Source: a virus. From it: DNA of 64,000 nt. The translations under genes and the position numbers were made by a program. Shown here one piece after another: positions 1 through 7,120 of this stretch (the stretch's first letter is position 1; each line of letters starts with the position of its first letter). The notes below the pieces were generated by a model. It was not told where the DNA came from. It searched no databases and saw only the letters and a program-made list of their open reading frames with translations. The stretch is from the IMG/VR virus record IMGVR_UViG_3300035670_000179, positions 1-64,000 of that record. One strand, 5' to 3'.

Positions 1-124
1 TTTGGAGATTTTTAGAGAAGCAATAAAGGGCAAGAGCACGATAAGTTACTGCGGGTTCTTGGTTGAGGAAATCTTCAAACCTAAGAGCATAAATCAGTCG
101 TTGTTCTTTGTCGGAGTATTTCAT
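1..124 (-). CDS. Hypothetical protein, partial (runs off left edge)
   Basis: An open frame of 41 codons starts at 124 (begins MKYSDKEQRL) and continues past the left edge. Its start ATG overlaps the TGA of the next gene as ATGA, the same coupling used by its neighbours, which supports the start. I see no recognisable domain in the visible part. Confidence 0.6.
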   Translation of the reverse strand, partial: MKYSDKEQRLIYALRFEDFLNQEPAVTYRALALYCFSKNLQ

Positions 125-294
125 TTTAGTTCAAGTTCCTTTTGAATACGATACTCACACCACTCTGCGTGATTTTTGATTTCCCCGTTGATTTGTGGGT
201 CACTTATTTTACAATAAGAACAGCAATAATAGGGATTACGACCACCAATAGGTTCTTTTGGATAATCGTTGTAATACTTTTCTTGGTATTTCAT
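121..294 (-). CDS. Small protein with zinc-knuckle-like cysteines
   Basis: A 57-aa protein beginning MKYQEKYYND. It has a CSYC pair near residues 25-28 and an H-x4-C pair (HAEWC) near residues 42-46, which would suit one zinc ion. Its stop overlaps the downstream start and its start touches the stop of the upstream gene. From memory, similar small zinc proteins occur in T4-like cyanophages; the function is unknown. Confidence 0.7.
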   Translation of the reverse strand: MKYQEKYYNDYPKEPIGGRNPYYCCSYCKISDPQINGEIKNHAEWCEYRIQKELELK

Positions 295-482
295 TAGAGT
301 TGCTCCAGTTCCTCACACAATTCTAACACATCAGCACACATAATCACACCAGGACTTTGTTGGAGTTGGTTGATGACTTCACGGAGAGCAGCAGCAACAC
401 CATCACGATGCCAGTATGCTCTGTCTTGTTGATGAGAGTTCCAAAATGCTTCCATTACTTTTCTTTCTGTTTTAGTCATCAT
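294..482 (-). CDS. Hypothetical protein
   Basis: About 62 aa beginning MMTKTERKVM. I chose the ATG at 482 because it forms ATGA with the TGA of the upstream gene (479-481); a start four codons upstream would overlap that gene further. The protein is acidic and largely helical in appearance. No domain recognised. Confidence 0.65.
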   Translation of the reverse strand: MMTKTERKVMEAFWNSHQQDRAYWHRDGVAAALREVINQLQQSPGVIMCADVLELCEELEQL

Positions 483-760
483 CCAAACATCCAACTCTTT
501 GTGAAAAATCCTTTGAAGTATTCCCAGAAGGAAATATCTTCTTCCTCTTCTACAAAAGGTTTCATCTCAAAGTCCTTACCATCACGACCACAACGGTCTT
601 CTTTGTCTCTCATAGCAAGAGCAAGAGCATTATACTTCGTCACCTTGCCGTTGAAGTAATCAACCTCCTCATATGTGTAGAGAGCACAAGTGCTGAAAAT
701 CTCATCAGGACTTTCTTGAAAGTGCTTACAATCTTTACAAGCAGGGATTGTGGAAGTCAT
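479..760 (-). CDS. Small Cys-rich hypothetical protein
   Basis: A 93-aa protein with a CKDCKHF motif near residues 8-14 and further cysteines at about 26 and 57 (DRCGRDGKDF), consistent with a small zinc-binding fold. AAGGA lies about 8 bases before the ATG. It is the first gene after the promoter cassette at 784-836. Function unknown; the metal site is inferred from cysteine spacing only. Confidence 0.7.
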   Translation of the reverse strand: MTSTIPACKDCKHFQESPDEIFSTCALYTYEEVDYFNGKVTKYNALALAMRDKEDRCGRDGKDFEMKPFVEEEEDISFWEYFKGFFTKSWMFG

Positions 761-783
761 TTGGGTTCCTTGTGTATGAGAGT

Positions 784-836
784 ATTATAAGGCATCTGAT
801 GCCCCTGTGGAGGGGGTCTTGTGCCAGTTATTCAGG
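784..836 (-). promoter_or_regulatory. Sigma70-type promoter cassette, copy A
   Basis: On the minus strand TCCACA (806-811) and TATAAT (784-789) are 16 bases apart. Just upstream lies the conserved block AACTGGCACAAGAC (about 816-830), shared with the sites near 2101, 3947, 9802 and 11320. It sits directly after the stop of the 828-1073 gene and drives the 760 gene. The perfect short palindrome GGCAT-CAG-ATGCC falls in the spacer. Confidence 0.7.
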
Positions 837-1073
837 TGGTTTTGTTTGTTCCACATATCCAATACATAATCCATTTATTACACCACCACATTCAGTAATA
901 TACAAATGGTCGTATAATTTAAGTCCAAGTAGTTCTACTAGTTTTTGTTTTAGGTCGTCAAAATCATCAAACTCAAAACCACTTTTTAATTCATCTCTAA
1001 GATATTCTCCATTTTCATCATATATTGGATATCTATTACAACCAATATCTCTTGGTCTAAAAAAGTTAGTCAT
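828..1073 (-). CDS. Hypothetical protein
   Basis: An 81-aa acidic protein beginning MTNFFRPRDIG. Its start forms ATGA with the upstream 48-aa gene, so the two are translationally coupled. It is the last gene of its unit: its stop is followed at once by promoter copy A. No family recognised. Confidence 0.65.
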   Translation of the reverse strand: MTNFFRPRDIGCNRYPIYDENGEYLRDELKSGFEFDDFDDLKQKLVELLGLKLYDHLYITECGGVINGLCIGYVEQTKPPE

Positions 1074-1216
1074 TCTTCATCCTCATTATAAAACTCATCC
1101 CAATCAGGATGAGGCATACCCGCAACGACCATTTCACCACATTCAGGGCAGTGGAACATACCGATGGGAGCATCCTTATAAATGTCTGCTGTTGGGTCAA
1201 AAGAACATTTAGTCAT
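1070..1216 (-). CDS. Small zinc-ribbon-like protein
   Basis: A 48-aa frame beginning MTKCSFDPTA. It carries FHCPECGEM, a CxxC knuckle with typical zinc-ribbon surroundings, and a second potential ligand in MPHPDW. Both ends overlap neighbouring genes as ATGA. Function unknown. Confidence 0.65.
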   Translation of the reverse strand: MTKCSFDPTADIYKDAPIGMFHCPECGEMVVAGMPHPDWDEFYNEDEE

Positions 1217-1365
1217 TTCTGTGCCTCCACAGCAGCATCTTGAATAATCCGTGAAAGTTCCATCAGTTCTTGTTTCATTTCTGGTGTGGAAGTTTTAGCA
1301 ACCTCATCATAAAACACCGTGAGTGCTGTGGTCAAAAGAATAAGTTGTCGATAGGTTAGGTTCAT
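1213..1365 (-). CDS. Small hypothetical protein
   Basis: A 50-aa frame beginning MNLTYRQLIL, predicted mainly helical. It is joined to both neighbours by overlapping stop/start codons (TGA at 1213-1215; ATG at 1365 inside the next gene's end). No domain recognised. Confidence 0.6.
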   Translation of the reverse strand: MNLTYRQLILLTTALTVFYDEVAKTSTPEMKQELMELSRIIQDAAVEAQK

Positions 1366-1463
1366 TTGTTTAGAGTAGTAATAATAGTATCAAGTTTTTG
1401 AGAAATCACCACACACTGAATAGCAATCAAAGAAACCATTATGATGATGTAGGGTTTTATCAT
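1362..1463 (-). CDS. Very small predicted membrane protein
   Basis: A 33-aa frame beginning MIKPYIIIMV with one hydrophobic segment (residues 4-20). It overlaps the upstream stop at 1460-1462 and the downstream start at 1365 as ATGA, so it fills exactly the gap between two coupled genes. That tight packing is the main evidence that it is translated. Confidence 0.5.
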   Translation of the reverse strand: MIKPYIIIMVSLIAIQCVVISQKLDTIITTLNK

Positions 1464-1906
1464 TTTACCTTCTCAATTTTAGCAAGTGGTTCGGTTCCAA
1501 ACTTCATAGGAGTATCAAATGAAACTCCAAGCATTCTGCTCCAATCTCTTGGAGAATTAAGGTCTTCTACCCATCCTTTTTCAATCGCATCCTCCCAAGA
1601 AAGATGATACCTTGTGGTAGTGTATAAGTCCCAAGCAATATCGTGATACTTATGAACTTTAGAACTACCCACACCGAAACTACTACTCCACCCATCAATA
1701 CCATCTTCAAGAATTTCAGGCATTCTCTTGGTGAGTTCATCCTGAATTTCGTGATAGACATTCCAATTCACATCTTTCTTAAGAGGCAGATGTTCAAATG
1801 CCTCACGAATTTGTCCACCTTGAATGCGGGAAAGCAATTCACAGGCAGTAGAGATTACCTTAAGTTGTTCTTCGGTTACTTGGAGATTGTAGGTTTTAGA
1901 AGTCAT
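1460..1906 (-). CDS. Conserved phage hypothetical protein
   Basis: A 148-aa protein. The N-terminal part (LQVTEEQLKVISTACELLSRI, residues about 7-28) resembles a helical segment I recall from many phage hypothetical proteins. The rest has aromatic residues (DIAWDLY, SWEDAI) and no catalytic motif I can name. It overlaps the upstream 60-aa gene by 11 bases. Confidence 0.7.
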   Translation of the reverse strand: MTSKTYNLQVTEEQLKVISTACELLSRIQGGQIREAFEHLPLKKDVNWNVYHEIQDELTKRMPEILEDGIDGWSSSFGVGSSKVHKYHDIAWDLYTTTRYHLSWEDAIEKGWVEDLNSPRDWSRMLGVSFDTPMKFGTEPLAKIEKVK

Positions 1907-2078
1907 TTTCGGAGTCGAATGTGAAGTATTGATAGATGGAAGACATTACTGCTTCCTCAATATATTCGATAATAGCACCCTCACTTGGGTTCTCAATATG
2001 CTTATATGCCCGTGAATATCCACGACGGACACCTTCTTCAATTGCCTGTTCTAGGATTACCTGAATTTTAGGTCTCAT
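1896..2078 (-). CDS. Hypothetical protein
   Basis: A 60-aa helical protein beginning MRPKIQVILE. It is the first gene of a unit that starts at promoter copy E (2101-2129) and runs left through seven overlapping small genes. Function unknown. Confidence 0.65.
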   Translation of the reverse strand: MRPKIQVILEQAIEEGVRRGYSRAYKHIENPSEGAIIEYIEEAVMSSIYQYFTFDSENDF

Positions 2079-2100
2079 AATGCTTGAAATTCATAAGGTC

Positions 2101-2155
2101 ATTATAGAGCAAAAACTCCCCCTTGTGAAGGGAGAGTGTGCGGTTTCTTAAGTGT
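2101..2155 (-). promoter_or_regulatory. Sigma70-type promoter cassette, copy E
   Basis: Minus strand: TTCACA (2124-2129), exactly 17 bases, TATAAT (2101-2106). Upstream is a diverged form of the conserved block (ACACTTAAGAAACCGCACA), with the same distance to the -10 as in copies A and B. The -35 lies partly in the loop of a terminator hairpin (2116-2136). Confidence 0.7.
2111..2136 (-). terminator. Intrinsic terminator overlapping promoter copy E
   Basis: Minus strand: CTCTCCCTT-CAC-AAGGGGGAG followed by TTTTT. The stem is 9 base pairs with one G-T wobble and a 3-base loop (2116-2136), and the U-run is at 2111-2115. It lies 12 bases past the stop of the 2148 gene and would end that transcript. 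Confidence 0.7.
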
Positions 2156-2360
2156 CCCAAGGAGCCTTGCGGTTTAGAAGTTTCCTCAACTTCTCTACTT
2201 GTTCTGGGTCTGGTGGTTCATTTATTCGTCGCACAAGTTCATCATATGCCTCTTTGGAAACATACATCGTTTGCGGTTTCATTCCAAGATGTTTGATACA
2301 CTTGCGTTCGTATTGATATTCTTTCCACCTATACCAGATGGATAATAGAAAGTTTTTCAT
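2148..2360 (-). CDS. Small protein with DUF1778-like tail
   Basis: I place the start at 2360 (MKNFLLSIWY), where the ATG overlaps the upstream TGA as ATGA, giving 70 aa. The second half (YVSKEAYDELV, then PPDPEQ, then LLNRKAPWD) resembles the C-terminal end of DUF1778-type antitoxins, with PP.P..L..LL....PW spacing. No toxin partner is visible beside it. Function unknown; the antitoxin likeness is pattern memory only. Confidence 0.65.
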   Translation of the reverse strand: MKNFLLSIWYRWKEYQYERKCIKHLGMKPQTMYVSKEAYDELVRRINEPPDPEQVEKLRKLLNRKAPWDT

Positions 2361-2446
2361 TCTTCTGGTGGGGTAAGTAAAATCCATAACCATACAAACA
2401 TCGTTATGAATACAATAAGTTCTACAATAACTGGAGGTATATTCAT
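2357..2446 (-). CDS. Very small predicted membrane protein
   Basis: A 29-aa frame beginning MNIPPVIVEL with one hydrophobic span covering most of it and a charged PPEE end. Its TGA overlaps the next start as ATGA. Short, so only moderate confidence. Confidence 0.5.
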   Translation of the reverse strand: MNIPPVIVELIVFITMFVWLWILLTPPEE

Positions 2447-2449
2447 TCT

Positions 2450-2713
2450 TTATTCCCCTTTATAGTATGATAAGTTCATAGGGCACCGATAGTTTAGAAA
2501 ATCTATATCCAAACTAATTGAAGAAATGTGAAAATTAAGTGAGAAAACACTACCATTAAAGATACTAATACCAAATCTAATGTTAGGCTCCCAATCCCAA
2601 TATGAACTTGAGTAAAACATAACTTCAAATAAGTTGAGTTTTCTGAATTGTCCTATGATAAGGTATGCGTCTCTTCCGTAGTCCCATTCTGTATAAAAAT
2701 CAAAGAGTTTCAT
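2450..2713 (-). CDS. Hypothetical protein
   Basis: Start placed at 2713 (MKLFDFYTEW), overlapping the TGA of the upstream gene as ATGA; 87 aa. It is rich in aromatic residues and looks all-beta. No domain recognised. Confidence 0.6.
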   Translation of the reverse strand: MKLFDFYTEWDYGRDAYLIIGQFRKLNLFEVMFYSSSYWDWEPNIRFGISIFNGSVFSLNFHISSISLDIDFLNYRCPMNLSYYKGE

Positions 2714-2964
2714 TTTTGAATTACCGAATGACGTTGTGAAGGACAATCAAGGAAGAACTTATATTCCCGATAATTTCCATTACCGTTCCATTTTACAACA
2801 TTACAGTTTCCATATTTATCCACCACTTGAAACCTGTTCTCAAGTTCTTGTTCTTTTGGTTCAACAGTAATCGCAGTATTGATGAGAGTTAATACTGTCG
2901 CACTTGTAAAACCAAGAATAAACCCAAGTAGAATAAACCGATAATAAGTGAGTTTCTGTTCCAT
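2710..2964 (-). CDS. Predicted single-pass membrane protein
   Basis: An 84-aa protein with one transmembrane helix at about residues 9-33 (FILLGFILGF...) followed by a soluble tail with two cysteines. Its ATG overlaps the TAA of the upstream gene. Possibly an inner-membrane early protein; function unknown. Confidence 0.65.
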   Translation of the reverse strand: MEQKLTYYRFILLGFILGFTSATVLTLINTAITVEPKEQELENRFQVVDKYGNCNVVKWNGNGNYREYKFFLDCPSQRHSVIQK

Positions 2965-3122
2965 TAGGTCGTTTGCTCCTTTCTTTGAGTGTTAATGTAT
3001 TCCCCAAGTTTAGTCAAAATCTCCCTACAGTTCGTTTGAACGTATTGGTCTTGGATTTGGCTTTCCTTGTATCTTAGCACAGATTGAAAGACAATCTCTG
3101 CTTCTTGTTTAGTGAAGTTCAT
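2964..3122 (-). CDS. Small hypothetical protein
   Basis: A 52-aa helical frame beginning MNFTKQEAEI. It shares TAATG overlaps at both ends, with the metallophosphoesterase upstream and the membrane protein downstream. No domain recognised. Confidence 0.6.
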   Translation of the reverse strand: MNFTKQEAEIVFQSVLRYKESQIQDQYVQTNCREILTKLGEYINTQRKEQTT

Positions 3123-3922
3123 TAGATTTCAATTTCAAAGTTTGGGTTGAATTCAAGGTTCAGGTCTGCGTTGTTGTATCCATTATAATACCCTCTGGGA
3201 TTACAGATAACCCTACACTCACCGATTTGGTAATCAAACGATGTGTGAGTGTGTCCGTGCGACCAGTATTTGATTTGAGGATGATTGAAGATAAAGTCAT
3301 CAAGGTCACTTACATAAGCACCATTCGCAATACCACTTGTGCGATACTTTGGATGGACCGATTGATACGATGGTGCGTGATGTGTAAGAACCCAAACCTT
3401 ATCGTTCTGGAACAACTCAAGGTTCTCCTGTAGATACTTCTTGGTATTCTGGTGAAAGGCATAAGTATCATCAGGGTTCATCTTGCGATACTTTGGAGTG
3501 ATACGAATGGTCTTGTAATCATTCAGACACTGTGCTGCCTCCATCATTTCCAGAGCATTTCCATTACGAAAGTCAGTCCAGAGTGTTCCCCCTATGAAAA
3601 TCCAATCATCAATTTTAACGAAATCGTTTTCAAATATGTGAATACCTTTGGGTAGATGTTCTTTGAGAACATCCCAAGTGCCTTCGTAGTTGTATCCGTA
3701 TGCTTCGTGATTTCCTGCGATATACAAGACATAATCAAAGTTATCGGAACACTTTTGCAAGAAATCATCATATACTTGATGAAGTTTTCCATTGGTCTTA
3801 AAATGACGAGCACAGAGAATGTCCCCACCCAGAATGAGAACATCCCCTTCTCCCAAGTCAGGAACTCCGTGCCCCTGTTCGCAACACTCAAGGTGTAGGT
3901 CTGATACTACTTTGACTTTCAT
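3122..3922 (-). CDS. Calcineurin-like metallophosphoesterase
   Basis: A 266-aa protein with the full metallophosphoesterase motif series: SDLHLE (residues 7-12), GGDIL (about 32-36), GNHEAYG (about 70-76), LTHHAP (about 180-185) and SHGHTH (about 222-227). These residues bind two metal ions and hydrolyse phosphomonoester or phosphodiester bonds. The substrate cannot be told; phage relatives are often proposed to act on nucleic acid or nucleotide phosphates. It is the first gene after promoter copy B and is followed by coupled small genes. Confidence 0.88.
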   Translation of the reverse strand: MKVKVVSDLHLECCEQGHGVPDLGEGDVLILGGDILCARHFKTNGKLHQVYDDFLQKCSDNFDYVLYIAGNHEAYGYNYEGTWDVLKEHLPKGIHIFENDFVKIDDWIFIGGTLWTDFRNGNALEMMEAAQCLNDYKTIRITPKYRKMNPDDTYAFHQNTKKYLQENLELFQNDKVWVLTHHAPSYQSVHPKYRTSGIANGAYVSDLDDFIFNHPQIKYWSHGHTHTSFDYQIGECRVICNPRGYYNGYNNADLNLEFNPNFEIEI

Positions 3923-3946
3923 TTCTCACTTGGGTCCTTTAAAGAC

Positions 3947-4001
3947 ATTATACAGGGAGTTCTCTGAGGTGTGAAGGGGTCTTGTGCCAGTTTGTCAAGT
4001 G
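3947..4001 (-). promoter_or_regulatory. Sigma70-type promoter cassette, copy B
   Basis: Minus strand: TTCACA (3970-3975), 17-base spacer, TATAAT (3947-3952). The conserved upstream block ACTTGACAAACTGGCACAAG follows the stop of the oxygenase gene at 4003. Serves the metallophosphoesterase unit. Confidence 0.75.
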
Positions 4002-4002
4002 G

Positions 4003-4698
4003 TTATTTTCCACCATGAATTCTCATGATTTCATTTTTTAAATTATTAGCAACAAACAAAGGGTCTCTTAGTGCTGATTCAAAAGTTTTTTTATGAATTG
4101 GTGAATAATTTTCCTCAATCAATTCAGTAAGTAAATCAATTTGATAGAGTAAATTTCTCACTTCTGGATTTTTTATTACACTTTTAGTCCAAAAAACAGA
4201 TACATATCTGGTTCCACGAATAACTTCATTTACCCTATGAAGTATTCCAGTTTGATAAGTTATAGCCCAACCTGCATCTAATTTAATTTTTTTCTCACCA
4301 TCATTCCCCAAGTATAAGCAAAGTTCCCCACCAACATAATCATCTGGAGAATTTAGAAAAACTGTGGTACTATAGTCTCCATTTTTCCAATTATCCATAT
4401 GTGGGTGATAATAATTTCCAGATGACGTTTTTGATACAATAACTCTGTCCGTACTATCTGCTACAGTATAAGATAAAAATTTCTTATCTTCATCTAAAGA
4501 TTTCATTATGATGTCATTAATTTGTTTAGATATTTTATCTTCAGATAGTTCAGTATTCTTTTTGACAGAATGACTTCCACCACCCGTTTTTATTCCATCA
4601 TACCAGTAGTTATTTTCATTTGAAATATGAATTAACTCATTAACTCTTGATAATTCAGAATCGCTGAGAAGTTTTCTTATATAATAATTTGTAATCAT
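4003..4698 (-). CDS. 2OG-Fe(II) oxygenase, PKHD/PiuC-like
   Basis: Start set at 4698 (MITNYYIRKL), overlapping the TGA of the upstream oxygenase gene; 231 aa. The double-stranded beta-helix iron ligands are visible as H100-x-D102 in YYHPHMDNW and a distal H154 in GILHRV, and R164 in RGTRYVSVFW is placed to bind 2-oxoglutarate. The GGELCLY strand and overall length match PKHD-type hydroxylases. Such enzymes hydroxylate protein or small-molecule substrates with O2 and 2-oxoglutarate; the substrate here is unknown. Confidence 0.85.
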   Translation of the reverse strand: MITNYYIRKLLSDSELSRVNELIHISNENNYWYDGIKTGGGSHSVKKNTELSEDKISKQINDIIMKSLDEDKKFLSYTVADSTDRVIVSKTSSGNYYHPHMDNWKNGDYSTTVFLNSPDDYVGGELCLYLGNDGEKKIKLDAGWAITYQTGILHRVNEVIRGTRYVSVFWTKSVIKNPEVRNLLYQIDLLTELIEENYSPIHKKTFESALRDPLFVANNLKNEIMRIHGGK

Positions 4699-5876
4699 AC
4701 TAACCAACTAATAATAGAATATCTTGTTCCCTTTGTTACTGGAACTATTTCGTGAGGATACATAAAGTTTGATGGGAACAAGATAGCAGAACCTTTTTTA
4801 CACTTGTACTGAATTTTTCTACCAAAAAAGGAAAATTCCCCACCTTCATAATCATCATTCAACTGCAAAGAACAAGATAAAGACCTTTGCTCTTTATCGT
4901 AAGAGTCTGTGTGTTCTGTATAAAAATCTCCAACATCATAGCGTAAAAAGTTATATCCAGTATCAATAGAAATTTTAAAGTTACTAAAGATATTTGAATA
5001 CTTTCTTACTGATTTTGAAACACAATCAAAAACTATAGCGTCAAGTTCTTTTCTTTTGTTATAATTTTTTTTGATGATGTTATCTGAAGATATATTTAAA
5101 TTCTTACAATTTCTTATTTTACTATTTAAAGGATTATTAATATCCGCAATTGTAGCGGGAAGTAAATCTTCACAATTAGAATATTCCGCTATAAGTTCAT
5201 CACAAACATCTTCTGGAACAATATTATCAAAGGTAACAATATAATCCTCTAACTTACTATCGGGATTTGAAATGAACTTATTTGTATCTACAATAACTTT
5301 ATTTTTTTCTATTGGATACTTAAGGTCTGTAGTTTCTCTCTCTTTTGTTTTATCAAAATATGCATAAGAGCAATCCCCACGACTTCTTACATAATGTAGA
5401 AACACTTGCCCATACTTTTCTCCTTCATATTCTTCTCTCCAGTGCTCGGCAATTTTGCCAAGATATAACATAGCATCGCCTGGTTTAAGAATAACAGATT
5501 TTTCTTCACCACTTGGATTTTTTATAAAAATGGGCCAAGGTTTGTCCCCATTTAAATGAAGAGTTAATGATACCTCACAAGCATCACGGTCTGTATGCCT
5601 CTCTAAGACATTTCCTTTATAATAAATTCTTGAATAGACATAAGTTGGCAGTAAACTCTCTTCAACTATAGAAGAAACTTCTTGTGTCTTTTGGCAAAGA
5701 ATCTCTACAAAGGGTAGAAAATTGGGAACTGATTTTGATACTGGAACCTGTGGGTCCCCATCAACCTCAGAATTTTCACAGTAAAACAAAAATTGATCAT
5801 ACAACTCCAAAGATTTATCTTTATCAATAAAGTTTGGAATTATCAAATAATTATTTTGGACTAATAACTTATTCAT
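4695..5876 (-). CDS. Tandem two-domain 2OG-Fe(II) oxygenase
   Basis: A 393-aa protein with two oxygenase domains. The first (about 1-175) has H94-x-D96 (ERHTDRD) and a distal H145 (AEHWREE). The second (about 210-393) is prolyl-4-hydroxylase-like, with H322-x-D324 (YTEHTDSY), H375 (YPHEIVPV) and R385 (GTRYSIISW). Both triads look intact, although the first domain's 2OG-binding basic residue is less clear. It is coupled to the next oxygenase gene and sits behind an extended -10 promoter. Targets unknown. Confidence 0.85.
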   Translation of the reverse strand: MNKLLVQNNYLIIPNFIDKDKSLELYDQFLFYCENSEVDGDPQVPVSKSVPNFLPFVEILCQKTQEVSSIVEESLLPTYVYSRIYYKGNVLERHTDRDACEVSLTLHLNGDKPWPIFIKNPSGEEKSVILKPGDAMLYLGKIAEHWREEYEGEKYGQVFLHYVRSRGDCSYAYFDKTKERETTDLKYPIEKNKVIVDTNKFISNPDSKLEDYIVTFDNIVPEDVCDELIAEYSNCEDLLPATIADINNPLNSKIRNCKNLNISSDNIIKKNYNKRKELDAIVFDCVSKSVRKYSNIFSNFKISIDTGYNFLRYDVGDFYTEHTDSYDKEQRSLSCSLQLNDDYEGGEFSFFGRKIQYKCKKGSAILFPSNFMYPHEIVPVTKGTRYSIISWLV

Positions 5877-5898
5877 TTAAATTTAAATCAACGATACT

Positions 5899-5907
5899 AT
5901 TATATCA
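5899..5907 (-). promoter_or_regulatory. Extended -10 promoter
   Basis: Minus strand TGATATAAT (TATAAT at 5899-5904 with TG one base upstream), about 23 bases before the oxygenase start at 5876. No good -35 is seen, as expected for an extended -10 site. Confidence 0.5.
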
Positions 5908-5913
5908 TATGTA

Positions 5914-6081
5914 TTAGAAAAATGTTCTTTTTTCTTCCTCAAACTTTTCCCACTTAGCAATCCCCAAACACATTTGTACTGTTTCCCGTTCTCTTTCTCC
6001 TCTTGGAGTTCCACGATACATAAATGCCCTTTGATAGGCACAACACCAAATGTTCTTGTAAAGTTTATCCTTTTGTTTCAT
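5914..6081 (-). CDS. Small basic hypothetical protein
   Basis: A 55-aa frame beginning MKQKDKLYKN with many Arg, Lys and Glu residues. It starts immediately after the stop of the AP2/HNH-like gene and ends just upstream of the oxygenase promoter. No domain recognised. Confidence 0.55.
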   Translation of the reverse strand: MKQKDKLYKNIWCCAYQRAFMYRGTPRGERERETVQMCLGIAKWEKFEEEKRTFF

Positions 6082-6552
6082 TTATTTTTTTTCCAAGATT
6101 TTTCTACATTCATCCCTATGAAAAATAGCTTCTTCTATTGTGTCGTAAGTACCAAAACAATAATTAACTTTTTTATACCACATATTAACCTGATATTTGC
6201 CAGATGGAAGTTTTTTAATATTGCGAAATTTTCCGTTTGGGCATCTGCGATTATTATTTTGTGTATAATTATCTGCCCATCTTATATTTCCAGGAAAATA
6301 TCCATATTCATTACATATTCTATCTAATGAATATCCTTTAGGTTTATCTCCAAGATTTTTATTAACATAATCTAAAAATCTCAAAAATCCTTGAGGTGTT
6401 TTTGATGTTCCGTGTGAACCTTTTTCTGCCCATTCTTCAAAAACTAAAATTCCACGACCACCATAATGTGGATAATTTATATTTTTAGGGTCGTTACATC
6501 TACGAACCATTCCATTCCAAGTGTGATATAACGGATGCTTTGAAACTTTCAT
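6082..6552 (-). CDS. AP2-domain, HNH-like DNA-binding protein
   Basis: A 156-aa protein. The N-terminal half has the pattern HPLYHTWNGMVRRC, YPHYGGRGI, SLDRI and YFPGNIRWAD known from phage HNH-associated/AP2 proteins. The C-terminal part (about 108-152: FRNIKKLPSGKYQV, then FGTYDTIEEAI) fits an AP2 DNA-binding domain. The family is linked to homing endonucleases and mobile genes. A clean HNH catalytic set is not obvious, so it may bind DNA without cutting. No interrupted gene is visible around it. Confidence 0.7.
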   Translation of the reverse strand: MKVSKHPLYHTWNGMVRRCNDPKNINYPHYGGRGILVFEEWAEKGSHGTSKTPQGFLRFLDYVNKNLGDKPKGYSLDRICNEYGYFPGNIRWADNYTQNNNRRCPNGKFRNIKKLPSGKYQVNMWYKKVNYCFGTYDTIEEAIFHRDECRKILEKK

Positions 6553-6558
6553 ATTACA

Positions 6559-6882
6559 TCAATCCCGATTTCTCCAATCCGGTTCATTTTCATCACGACG
6601 GAAGAAATCTACAATATCATCAACACTTTCAAATCTACGAATACCTTTCCCTTCGTGACCAACTCCACCAATATCAAGGGCATTCAAAAACCCATCCAAA
6701 CTATCCTCAGTCATATCAGGATTTTCTGCTTTTCTTCGTGCCTGACGGAGCATCGTAGCAGCAGAACGATTTGCTTTCGCAAGCTTTTCTGCCCATATCA
6801 TTTCTTCAAGTTCAACAGTTTCTCTGCTGATGATTTTTTGACAGATACCTTCAAGTTTGAGACGATATTGTGTAGAAAGCAT
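6559..6882 (-). CDS. Hypothetical protein
   Basis: The start at 6882 (MLSTQYRLKL) is preferred over one 22 codons upstream because AGGAG lies 6 bases before it; 107 aa. The protein is highly charged and helical (residues 15-60), with an acidic C-terminal half. An ATAAATA box at 6902-6908 lies 20 bases upstream. No domain recognised. Confidence 0.7.
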   Translation of the reverse strand: MLSTQYRLKLEGICQKIISRETVELEEMIWAEKLAKANRSAATMLRQARRKAENPDMTEDSLDGFLNALDIGGVGHEGKGIRRFESVDDIVDFFRRDENEPDWRNRD

Positions 6883-6901
6883 AATTACTCCTGATTTGAT
6901 G

Positions 6902-6908
6902 TATTTAT
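6902..6908 (-). promoter_or_regulatory. Late-promoter-like ATAAATA box
   Basis: ATAAATA on the minus strand, 20 bases before the start at 6882, within the end of the 6905 gene. It matches the T4-type late -10 motif seen before the structural genes. Confidence 0.45.
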
Positions 6909-7120
6909 TTTGGATGTATGTGAGTTGGTCGTGAATATTCAATATCATTCCAGTGTCTTATCGCATTCGCAATAATGAAACCGTTTGTAACTACCATTTG
7001 AAGCATAATCATAAGACGAATAAAAGCAATCTTATCTGCTTCTCTATCATCCTTTCCTGCCTTTTCACCTAAGGATTTTGCTATCAGCCTCCAAAGATTG
7101 GTTTTTGGTTTTTTCTTCAT
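6905..7120 (-). CDS. Predicted membrane protein, cyanophage type
   Basis: A 71-aa protein with a basic N-terminus (MKKKPKTNLWRLIAKSLGEK) and one hydrophobic segment (about 33-54) ending in AIRHW. I recall similar proteins (WR-IAK-LGEK ... IRHW) from T4-like cyanophages, without known function. It overlaps the end of the 7065 gene by 56 bases in another frame, unusually long for this tightly packed region. Confidence 0.65.
   Translation of the reverse strand: MKKKPKTNLWRLIAKSLGEKAGKDDREADKIAFIRLMIMLQMVVTNGFIIANAIRHWNDIEYSRPTHIHPK

Noticed and set aside
2148-2393. A toxin-antitoxin pair based on the DUF1778-like tail
   Set aside because: No acetyltransferase or other toxin-like gene lies next to it; the neighbour is a 29-aa membrane peptide.
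816-4001. The TGGCAC in the cassette as a sigma54 promoter
   Set aside because: The -12 GC element is missing at the right distance in every copy, and cyanobacteria lack sigma54.
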